Shown here: positions 1 through 6,497 of the stretch, piece by piece
Position numbering within the stretch: position 1 is the stretch's first letter
Layout: each line of letters begins with the position of its first letter
Assembly (NCBI GenBank): GCA_937890875.1
Contig: CALAEB010000283.1
Location: forward strand, 1-12,032
DNA: 12,032 nucleotides
Reading direction: 5' to 3'
From: an uncultured Anaerolineaceae bacterium
Lineage (GTDB): Bacteria > Chloroflexota > Anaerolineae > Anaerolineales > Anaerolineaceae
Translations under genes and position numbers: made by a program
The notes under the pieces: model-generated
The model's database searches: none
What the model saw: the letters and a program-made list of their open reading frames with translations, nothing else
Told to the model about the DNA's origin: nothing

Positions 1-24
1 AGGATGGATAAACAGAATCGATGA
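1..24 (+). CDS. C-terminal tail of an upstream gene, possibly sbcD (partial)
   Basis: In frame 1 the first 21 bases read as seven codons (R-M-D-K-Q-N-R) followed by TGA at 22-24, which overlaps the ATG of the next gene as ATGA. The same ATGA overlap occurs at the next two gene junctions, so a real upstream gene ending here is plausible. SbcC is normally encoded directly after the nuclease SbcD, which makes sbcD the best guess, but seven codons cannot identify the gene. Confidence 0.35.
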   Translation, partial: RMDKQNR

Positions 25-2591
25 TTCCGCGTTTGCTGAAAATTTCTGGTTTTTTGTCCTATCGAAACGAAGTGGCGGTGGATTTTACTTCGGTTCGGGT
101 GGCCTGTATTTCCGGTCAGAACGGTGCCGGGAAATCCGCGCTGCTGGACGCGATGACCTGGGCGCTTTTCGGTGAAGCGCGCAAAAATGATGAATCGGTG
201 ATTAATGACGCGGCGGACACCCGCCGGGCGGCAGTTGAATTTGAGTTTGAATATGAGAACACGGTTTATCGGATCATCCGCACCCGCGAACGGGGAAAAG
301 CCTCTGCGGTGGAGTTCCAGCTTTGGGATGGCGCTGCGGACAGCTGGCGGGTGCTGACCGAACGGAGTGTCCGTCAGACGGACAAAAGGATCTGTCAGAC
401 GCTGCGTTTGGATTACAGAACATTTGTCAACGTGTCTTTTTTCCTGCAGGGAAAAGCGGACCAGTTCACCCGGCAGAATGCGACCGAGCGGAAAAACGTT
501 CTGAGCAGCATTCTGAACCTGGATGTTTGGGAAACTTATCTGCAGCGGGTAAGCGAGGAAAGGAAAGAACAGTCGAACCGGCTGGTATTGGTTGACGGCC
601 AACTGGCTGAGATTGACCGGGAACTGGCGGATGAATCCGGCAGCAAAACCCGCCTGTTGGAGTTGAGCGGCCAGTTGGCGGAAGCGGAAAACCAGCGGAA
701 GGAACGGCAGGCGGCGTTGGAAAATGCCCGGCAAATGAAAGTGCTGTTTTTATCACGGGAAAAAGAAGTTCAGGAATACCGCTCCCGGCTGGAGCAGCTG
801 GAACGCCAGATTGCCGCGGAACGGGAAAAACAGGCGCAGCGCAGACTTGAAACGGAACAATATCAGGCGCTGCTCACGGAAAAAGCGGTACTCTCCGATA
901 AAATGACGCGGTTGACCTCCCTGCGGGAAGAACTCTCCATCTGGAGCGAGAAAGCGGCGCGGTCTTTTGCGCTGGAACGGGAGCGGGACGCGCTGAATTC
1001 ACGGATCGAAATCGAGAAAAACCGTTTGCTGCAGGAACAGCAGGCGCTGCAAAAAGAATCGGACCAGATTGTCCATGTCCAAGAGGACTTGAGGATTTTA
1101 CAGGCGAAGGAAACGCTTTTACGACAGGAAATTGTGGCTTTAACGCTGGAAGCGCAGCCGGAAGAGCAGACGCGCGGAAAACTTGCCGCACTCAGCGGGG
1201 AGGAAAGCGAAAAAAAGGCCGAAAAATTGCATCTGAAAACGCAGATGCAGTCGATCCGCGAGCGGATGGACAACCTTGCGAGGGCGATTGGAACGCCCTG
1301 CCCTTTCTGCGGCCGGGAACTGGATGCGGCGCACAGCGAACAGTATCTCTCCGAATTGAAAGCGGAAGGGACCGCGTTGGGCGAGCGCTTCCGCGGCTTA
1401 TCCGTGGCATTGGCGGGGATCGAAGCGGAAAAGGAGAATGGAAACCGCGAACTGGAACGGATATTGCGGGCCTCCCACGCGATCCTGCAAAAAGAAAAAG
1501 AACTGGCGCCGCTGGTGGTCCGGATCGGCGCCGGAGTGGAAGCGCTGCATCACTGGACAACGGACGCGGCCCAGCGGTTGGAGCAATTGAATCGGATTTT
1601 GAGCGCGGAAGACTTCTGCCGGGAAGAATGGGCAGCGATCTTCGCGCTGGAGGAAAAACTGGCGGCGCTGGGATATGACGCTGCCGCGCATGAGCAATGC
1701 CGCAGGGACGTGGCGGAATTGCGGCCTGTCGAACCGCTTGCCACGGAAATGCGGCTGGCGGAAGCGAAGCTAGAACCGCTCCTGCGGGAACTCCAGGAAC
1801 TTTCGGACAGGATTTCTGCGCAGTCGGAACAATTGACCGGATTGCGCACTGAATTGGCGGAGCGGAACCAGGCACTGGAAGCGCAGTCCCGGCAGCTGCC
1901 GGATATGGCGCAGGCAGAAGCGCAGTTTGAAACAGCACAGCGAACGGAGAACGATTTACGGGCGGACAAAGGCGCGGCCGAACAGCGCCTGGCACAGCTT
2001 CAGGATAAAAAAGCTGTTCGCGTGCGGCTGGACACGGAAAAGAGTGCCCTGCTGCAGACGATCTCCCGGTTGAAAACGCTGGAAAAAGCCTTCGGGAAAA
2101 ACGGCATTCCGGCCCTGCTGATTGATGCGGCACTGCCGGAAATTCAGGATAACGCCAACGAAATCCTGGGCAAACTGACTGATGACCGCATGTCGCTGGA
2201 GTTGAGGACACTGCGGGATTATAAAGATAAAACCCGGGAAGAAAAAATGGAAACATTGGATATTCTCATCAGCGACGGTTTCGGTTTCAGAGACTATGAA
2301 ATGTTTTCCGGCGGCGAAGCTTTTCGCGTGAACTTTGCGATCCGGCTGGCGCTTTCCAGAATGCTGGCGAAACGGGCGGGGGCACGGCTCCAATTGCTGG
2401 TGATCGACGAAGGGTTCGGCAGTCAGGATCAGGACGGCCGTGAAAAACTGGTTGAGACCATCGCGGCGATTGAAGATGATTTCGAAAAAATTCTGGTGAT
2501 CACCCATTTGGATGAACTGAAAGATGCTTTTGCCTCCCGGATTGAGGTGGAAAAAACCGCGGCGGGCTCGGAAGTGAAGGTGTTCGCATGA
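21..2591 (+). CDS. sbcC: SbcC/Rad50-type DNA repair ATPase with central zinc hook
   Basis: This is an SMC-like ATPase that, with the nuclease SbcD (Mre11), cuts DNA hairpins and ends in the cytoplasm. The 856 residues show the full split ABC ATPase. Walker A is at residues 32-39 (GQNGAGKS) and the Q-loop glutamine is Q143. The signature motif SGGE is at 763-766, Walker B ends at D796-E797, the D-loop is near 800-803 and the switch histidine is H829. Between the lobes are two long charged Glu/Gln/Arg/Leu-rich stretches typical of coiled coil (about 165-420 and 440-690). They meet at a CPFC zinc hook (C427, C430), which lies almost exactly at the protein midpoint. The protein is shorter than E. 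coli SbcC (about 1050 residues) and nearer archaeal Rad50, so the coils are shorter. The ATG at 21 is supported by the N-terminal strand before Walker A and the ATGA overlap. No strong ribosome site precedes it, which fits coupling. Confidence 0.95.
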   Translation: MIPRLLKISGFLSYRNEVAVDFTSVRVACISGQNGAGKSALLDAMTWALFGEARKNDESVINDAADTRRAAVEFEFEYENTVYRIIRTRERGKASAVEFQLWDGAADSWRVLTERSVRQTDKRICQTLRLDYRTFVNVSFFLQGKADQFTRQNATERKNVLSSILNLDVWETYLQRVSEERKEQSNRLVLVDGQLAEIDRELADESGSKTRLLELSGQLAEAENQRKERQAALENARQMKVLFLSREKEVQEYRSRLEQLERQIAAEREKQAQRRLETEQYQALLTEKAVLSDKMTRLTSLREELSIWSEKAARSFALERERDALNSRIEIEKNRLLQEQQALQKESDQIVHVQEDLRILQAKETLLRQEIVALTLEAQPEEQTRGKLAALSGEESEKKAEKLHLKTQMQSIRERMDNLARAIGTPCPFCGRELDAAHSEQYLSELKAEGTALGERFRGLSVALAGIEAEKENGNRELERILRASHAILQKEKELAPLVVRIGAGVEALHHWTTDAAQRLEQLNRILSAEDFCREEWAAIFALEEKLAALGYDAAAHEQCRRDVAELRPVEPLATEMRLAEAKLEPLLRELQELSDRISAQSEQLTGLRTELAERNQALEAQSRQLPDMAQAEAQFETAQRTENDLRADKGAAEQRLAQLQDKKAVRVRLDTEKSALLQTISRLKTLEKAFGKNGIPALLIDAALPEIQDNANEILGKLTDDRMSLELRTLRDYKDKTREEKMETLDILISDGFGFRDYEMFSGGEAFRVNFAIRLALSRMLAKRAGARLQLLVIDEGFGSQDQDGREKLVETIAAIEDDFEKILVITHLDELKDAFASRIEVEKTAAGSEVKVFA

Positions 2592-3694
2592 GGATCGGAT
2601 TGGTCCAGCGTGTGCTCGCCGGATATCGTGTTCCCTTTTTGGACATGCTGGCCGCGGAATTTGACGGGCAGCTGTCGGTTTATGCCGGGGACCCGCGTCC
2701 GGATGAGATGATCGATCAGTCGCAGCAATTGAAAACCGCATCCTTCTGGCATGCGGAGGATCTTCACCTGTTCTCAGGAAAGTTTTATCTTTGCCTGCAG
2801 ACCGACTTGTTGAAATGGCTGAAGACCTGGGATCCGGGCGTATTGATTTTGGAAGGCAACCGGCGCTACCTGCTCTCACCGCTGGCGTCGGGATGGATGC
2901 GCCGGCGGAAGCGGCCGGTGATCGGCTGGGGCCTGGGCACCGGAAGTGGGGTCGGAATCCCTTCAGCGCGTTTTTTGAAAAACTTTGATGCGCTGATCAC
3001 CTACAGCAACAGCGGAGCCGCGGCTTACCGGGATGCCGGATTCCCGCAGGACCGGATTTTTATCGCGAAAAACGCGGTCGCGCCGAAACCGACTGTTCCG
3101 ATGCCCAACCGTTTTGCGAATGGATATGACGGAAAGCAGCCGGTAGTTCTGTATGTCGGCCGGCTTCAGGAGCGGAAACGGATCGACCTGCTGGTCCGCG
3201 CCTGCGCGGCGTTACCGCCTGAGGAAAGGCCTGCTTTGTGGATTGTCGGCGACGGACCGGTCCGGGCGAAATTGGAGATGCTCGCCGGAGAAATTCTTCC
3301 GGAAACCGTCTTCCGGGGCGCGTTATACGGTGAAGCACTGGCGGAGGTTTTCCGCCTGGCGGATCTGTTTGTGCTGCCGGGCACCGGCGGGCTGGCGCTG
3401 CAGCAGGCAATGTCTTTCGGGCTGCCGGTTGTGGCGGCGGAGGCGGATGGCACGCAGGCGGATTTGATCCGGGAAGAGAACGGCGTGTTGATTCAGGCCG
3501 GTGATTTGTCCGATTTATCGGCAACGCTGCGTCGGTTGCTGGTGGACCCGGTCCGGCTGCGGCGAATGGGCGCGGCTTCTTACCGGATCGTAAGCGAGGA
3601 AATTAACCTGGAAGCGATGACGGCAAAATTCTGCGAAGCCATCCGCAGTGTCACTTTCCGGAATCCTGATTTGGAAAAGGATGGGCCGGCATGA
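2588..3694 (+). CDS. Family 4 (GT-B) glycosyltransferase lacking the EX7E glutamates
   Basis: This is a cytoplasmic or membrane-associated GT-B enzyme expected to move a sugar from a nucleotide-sugar donor to a glycan or lipid acceptor. The 368 residues show the usual two lobes. The C-terminal donor lobe opens with VLYVGRLQERKRID (about 187-200), followed by an IVGDGP motif and an FRG motif. The donor-site loop reads PGTGGLALQQAMSFGLPVV from residue 264. In canonical GT4 enzymes this loop carries E-x7-E, but here the two positions are G265 and Q273. The GGL-type loop resembles a known GT4 sub-group, so this is probably a lineage variant and not decay: the rest of the domain is intact. The ATG overlaps the sbcC stop as ATGA, and its own stop overlaps the next ATG the same way. 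Donor and acceptor cannot be read from sequence. Confidence 0.88.
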   Translation: MRIGLVQRVLAGYRVPFLDMLAAEFDGQLSVYAGDPRPDEMIDQSQQLKTASFWHAEDLHLFSGKFYLCLQTDLLKWLKTWDPGVLILEGNRRYLLSPLASGWMRRRKRPVIGWGLGTGSGVGIPSARFLKNFDALITYSNSGAAAYRDAGFPQDRIFIAKNAVAPKPTVPMPNRFANGYDGKQPVVLYVGRLQERKRIDLLVRACAALPPEERPALWIVGDGPVRAKLEMLAGEILPETVFRGALYGEALAEVFRLADLFVLPGTGGLALQQAMSFGLPVVAAEADGTQADLIREENGVLIQAGDLSDLSATLRRLLVDPVRLRRMGAASYRIVSEEINLEAMTAKFCEAIRSVTFRNPDLEKDGPA

Positions 3695-4917
3695 GAGTGC
3701 TGATCCTGGCGGACGGGCGCAGCCCGATCACAAAACGCTGGCTGGAAGGGTTGAAACAGCTGGGGCACGAGATCATTTTTGTTTCCAGCTATCCCTGCAG
3801 CCGTTTAGATAGCATGGATGATTTTTATATCCTGCCGATCGCTTTCGCAAATTTTGCCGGAAGTCAGACCGCAGGGCAGAGAAATGCTCCTGAAATCCAG
3901 CCGAAGACACGTTCCCGGCGAGGGTTGATCAAACGGTTCCGTTCCCTCTTTCTGAAACTGCGTTATTGGCTGGGCCCGCTGTCGCTGCCGTATTACGGCT
4001 GGCGATTGAACCGGATCGTGAAAGCTACGCAGCCGGATCTGGTGCATGCGCTGCGAATCCCGTTTGAAGGGATGACGGCCGCTTTCCTGCCGAAACGCGT
4101 GCCGTTTGCCGTCAGCATCTGGGGAAATGATCTGACGCTTCACGCGTCCGGCTCCGGCCTGATGCGGCGGATGACTCTCCGGACGTTGGAAAGAGCCGAT
4201 GGGCTGGCTGCCGACACCAGAAGGGATATCCGGCTCGGCAAACTTTGGGGATTTTCCGCGGAAGGGCGGACGCTGGTCGTGCCCGGAAACGGCGGAATTG
4301 ACATTACGGCAGTCCGGATTGCAGCTGAATCGGGAGCTTCCGGGCTGGGCTGGCTGCCGTTCAACCGTCCGCTGGTGGTCAACCCCAGAGGGTTCCGTCC
4401 GGGCAGTGTCCGTAGCGATACCTTTTTCCGCAGTATTCCGCTGATTTTGTCCCAGCGGCCGGACGCCTTTTTCCTATGCTGTTCCATGGCGGAACAACCA
4501 GAGGCGCTGGCCTGGGTGAACCAGCTGAAGATTGAAAAACAGGTGCTGCTGCTGCCGGTGCTGCCGCAGGAAAGTCTGTGGGCAATCTTTCGTCGCGCGA
4601 AAGTGACCGTTTCGGTCAGCGAACATGACGGCACGCCGAATTCACTGTTGGAGGCGATGACCTGCGGCTGTTTCCCGGTTGCGGGAGATATTGAATCGAT
4701 GCGGGAATGGATCACGCCCGGCGTCAATGGCATGCTGATCAACCCGGACAGCCCGGAAGAACTGGCGACTGCTGTGGTCGATGCGCTGCAGAATGAATCG
4801 CTGCGAGTTTCGGCGGCGGCGCTCAATCTGGAAAAAATCCGTGAAAAAGCCGAGCTTTCGGTGATCCAAACCGCGATCGAAATTTTTTATAATCAATTAA
4901 AACGTCAATCCGATTAA
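3691..4917 (+). CDS. Family 4 (GT-B) glycosyltransferase
   Basis: This is a second GT4-type glycosyltransferase of 408 residues, probably acting with its upstream neighbour on the same glycan. The N-terminal acceptor lobe begins MRVLILADGRSPITKRWLEG, a common start for this family, and includes VSIWGND at 141-147. The C-terminal donor lobe includes SEHDGTPNSLLEAM. In it D313 and E321 stand at the two EX7E positions (Asp in the first), followed by GCFPV and the conserved GVNGMLI. Unlike the preceding enzyme, the second catalytic-loop glutamate is kept. The ATG at 3691 overlaps the previous stop (ATGA), and an AAAAGGA tract lies about 10 bases upstream. The gene ends just before an AT-rich gap with two hairpins, so it is probably the last gene of this plus-strand operon. 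The substrate is unknown. Confidence 0.9.
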   Translation: MRVLILADGRSPITKRWLEGLKQLGHEIIFVSSYPCSRLDSMDDFYILPIAFANFAGSQTAGQRNAPEIQPKTRSRRGLIKRFRSLFLKLRYWLGPLSLPYYGWRLNRIVKATQPDLVHALRIPFEGMTAAFLPKRVPFAVSIWGNDLTLHASGSGLMRRMTLRTLERADGLAADTRRDIRLGKLWGFSAEGRTLVVPGNGGIDITAVRIAAESGASGLGWLPFNRPLVVNPRGFRPGSVRSDTFFRSIPLILSQRPDAFFLCCSMAEQPEALAWVNQLKIEKQVLLLPVLPQESLWAIFRRAKVTVSVSEHDGTPNSLLEAMTCGCFPVAGDIESMREWITPGVNGMLINPDSPEELATAVVDALQNESLRVSAAALNLEKIREKAELSVIQTAIEIFYNQLKRQSD

Positions 4918-4983
4918 AGCACGCTTCGAAACGGGAAAACAAAAGTTCACCTTCTCTTCAGAAAGATATTCAAGTTTAATGTT

Positions 4984-5019
4984 TTTGACGCTTGAACCAA
5001 ATTTTGGCCAAGTGTCAAA
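4984..5019. repeat. Imperfect inverted repeat (hairpin) after the glycosyltransferase operon
   Basis: The arms are TTTGACGCTTG (4984-4994) and CAAGTGTCAAA (5009-5019). They pair over 11 positions with one G-T wobble, and a further inner CC/GG pair encloses an AT loop. The stem has T on its 5' side and A on its 3' side, and no T-run follows on either strand, so it is not a standard intrinsic terminator. It lies 66 bases after the stop of the second glycosyltransferase gene. Confidence 0.55.
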
Positions 5020-5041
5020 GTCAAATTGCTGAAGCGGAAAC

Positions 5042-5090
5042 TGTTGTACTATTTTTTTGTTGGGCATTTCTCACAAAAAACAGTACAACA
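5042..5090. terminator. Long inverted repeat between convergent genes, probable terminator
   Basis: The outer arms TGTTGTACT (5042-5050) and AGTACAACA (5082-5090) are a perfect 9-bp match. The stem continues inward through a T-run plus GT pairing with AC plus an A-run (up to 5060 and from 5073), leaving a 12-base loop and a small bulge. On the plus strand AATAATTTCTTTT follows the stem, a weak T-rich tail. The site sits between the plus-strand glycosyltransferase operon and the convergent minus-strand oxidoreductase gene, where a shared terminator is expected. The terminator role is inferred; the inverted repeat is seen directly. Confidence 0.55.
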
Positions 5091-5150
5091 AATAATTTCT
5101 TTTGGAAAATTTCACCCTTTTGCTATCCGAATCAAATTTTGAATCCCTGG

Positions 5151-6137
5151 CTAATTTAAATATACCCATTCGCCGTTCTTCGCAGCTGATTCCTGCGCCG
5201 CGCAGATGACAGCCATGTTCCCGGCCGCTTCCAGCGCGTCATAGCGCAGCGGTTTCCGGCTTCGGATGCAATCCGAGAAATGCTCAATCATACGGGTATA
5301 TTCGTTGGTTTCGTCCTGAAAAGAGGCGCGGACGCCGGAAAGCTCCTGCGTGATTGTGCCGTGTTCCACACCGATTTGGAACCCGGTCTGCGCAGAAATC
5401 CAGCCCTTTGTCCCGCTGATGACATATTGCTGCGGCGCTTCAGCCGTAAATCCGCAGTTGATCAATGCCTGCCTGCTGCCTGGGAACCGCAGGAACAAAT
5501 TCATCCGGTCGTCGATCTGCGGAAAACGGTAATGCGCAATAGCGGAAACGGCTTCCGGCTCTTCGGCGAAAAAAGTCCGCGCGCAGTTGATTCCGTAACA
5601 GCCGACATCCATCACAGCGCCGCCGGACAGATCCGCAGAAAAGCGCACGTTGTCAGGATCGTTCAGGACGAATGAAAAACTGGCCTGAATAGTTTCGAGC
5701 GCTCCCAATGTGCCTTTCTGAAGCTGTCCGATAACGAATTCAGTCAGCGGATGGAAACGATACATGAACGCTTCCATCAGGCAGACGTCTGCGTTTCGGG
5801 CCGCGGAAGCCAGTTCCAGACAATCCTGTTGGGTCGGGGCCAGCGGTTTTTCACACAGGACATGTTTTCCGGCCGCGACCGCCTTCAGACTCCATTCTTT
5901 GTGCAGACCGTTGGGGAGCGGAATGTATACCGCGTCGATATCGGGCCGGGCGAGCAGCGCTTCGTAGCTGCCGAAAGCGGCCGGAATTCCGTTTTCCGCC
6001 GCGAACTGATCCGCCTTTTCCTGCTCCCGGCTTGCCACCGCGGCCAGCACGGCGTTGGATGCCTGCGCAATGGCGGGGATGAAGCGTTTTCTGGCAATTC
6101 CTGCGCAGCTGATGATTCCGAACCGTATTTTGTCCAT
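5151..6137 (-). CDS. Gfo/Idh/MocA-family NAD(P)-dependent oxidoreductase, copy A
   Basis: This is a cytoplasmic oxidoreductase that would reduce or oxidise a sugar or sugar-like hydroxyl/keto group using NAD(P). The 328 residues give the family's normal length. The N-terminal Rossmann fold starts at residues 7-15 with GIISCAGIA. The cofactor/catalytic motif CEKPLA is at 95-100 (K97), MEAFMYRFHP at 121-130, and GGAVMDVGCYG contains D177 and Y181. The K97/D177/Y181 arrangement resembles dimeric dihydrodiol dehydrogenase and its bacterial relatives, but the substrate is open. An AAAGGAG ribosome site (about 6148-6153) stands about 10 bases before the ATG and fixes the start. The gene stands alone after a 360-base gap, so it probably has its own promoter, although none is clear. 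It is a close paralogue of the gene at 10388-11371, roughly 55-60% identical by eye and co-linear. Confidence 0.93.
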   Translation of the reverse strand: MDKIRFGIISCAGIARKRFIPAIAQASNAVLAAVASREQEKADQFAAENGIPAAFGSYEALLARPDIDAVYIPLPNGLHKEWSLKAVAAGKHVLCEKPLAPTQQDCLELASAARNADVCLMEAFMYRFHPLTEFVIGQLQKGTLGALETIQASFSFVLNDPDNVRFSADLSGGAVMDVGCYGINCARTFFAEEPEAVSAIAHYRFPQIDDRMNLFLRFPGSRQALINCGFTAEAPQQYVISGTKGWISAQTGFQIGVEHGTITQELSGVRASFQDETNEYTRMIEHFSDCIRSRKPLRYDALEAAGNMAVICAAQESAAKNGEWVYLN

Positions 6138-6497
6138 GCGAATGATCTCCTTTCAAGTGAGCCGACTCGAATTTTGGTGAATTGTGGGTCTTTTATCTCA
6201 AATCTCCGGTAATGCGCCAGGAATTCGAAATAAAAGCTTCCTTCCAAATACGGAAATAAATTTTGTTGATCTCCTGTTTTTGCACTTTATGCAAAACAGG
6301 AGATCAACAAAAAAACTTTTGATATCTCGAAATGCTGTCAAAACGCACCGGCAATGGCTATCAGCCGGATTGTTGCATCTGTCTATTATTGTATCCGGTA
6401 TCGGCGGTTCAGGAATCGGGATTTTTGTTGCGGCAATAATCCGGGATATCCGTCTTTTTTACGCTGCCCCGAGCTTATATTCCGCATTACCGGTTCG
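6138..6497. other. Gene-free interval between DUF2079 gene and oxidoreductase A
   Basis: These 360 bases carry no convincing gene. Plus-strand open frames here run on into the antisense of the DUF2079 gene and show no protein-like features. What can be seen is the ribosome site of oxidoreductase A at the left end, an AT-rich stretch (about 6160-6260) that should hold its promoter without a clear -35/-10 pair, and a 20-bp perfect inverted repeat at 6261-6312. Beyond it is about 185 bases of mixed sequence leading to the DUF2079 stop, with only a weak stem-loop near 6416-6452. Confidence 0.6.
6261..6312 (-). terminator. 20-bp perfect inverted repeat, probable terminator of the membrane-protein operon
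   Basis: The left arm TTTTGTTGATCTCCTGTTTT (6261-6280) matches the reverse complement of 6293-6312 at all 20 positions. Three more pairs (GCA with TGC) extend the stem inward across a one-base bulge, leaving a five-base loop. On the minus strand the stem is followed by TTTATTT, a T-rich tail that suits transcription ending after the DUF2079 gene, whose stop lies about 185 bases upstream. The tail is not a pure T-run and the stem is unusually long, so a protein-binding or RNA-stabilising role is also possible. Confidence 0.6.

Noticed and set aside
1192..2256. Long minus-strand open frame (354 codons) inside sbcC
   Set aside because: It is antisense to a gene with intact ATPase motifs. The protein is rich in Pro, Ala, Arg and Ser, as expected from the reverse of GC-rich coding sequence, and has no recognisable domain.
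1956..2879. Minus-strand open frame (307 codons) across the sbcC/glycosyltransferase junction
   Set aside because: It spans two real plus-strand genes, has no domain-like pattern and is His/Gln/Pro-rich like other shadow frames here.
6416..6452. Weak stem-loop (GGGATT/AATCC with inner TTGTTG/CAATAA) after the DUF2079 gene
   Set aside because: Pairing needs a three-base bulge and a wobble, and the much stronger 20-bp inverted repeat nearby is the better terminator candidate.
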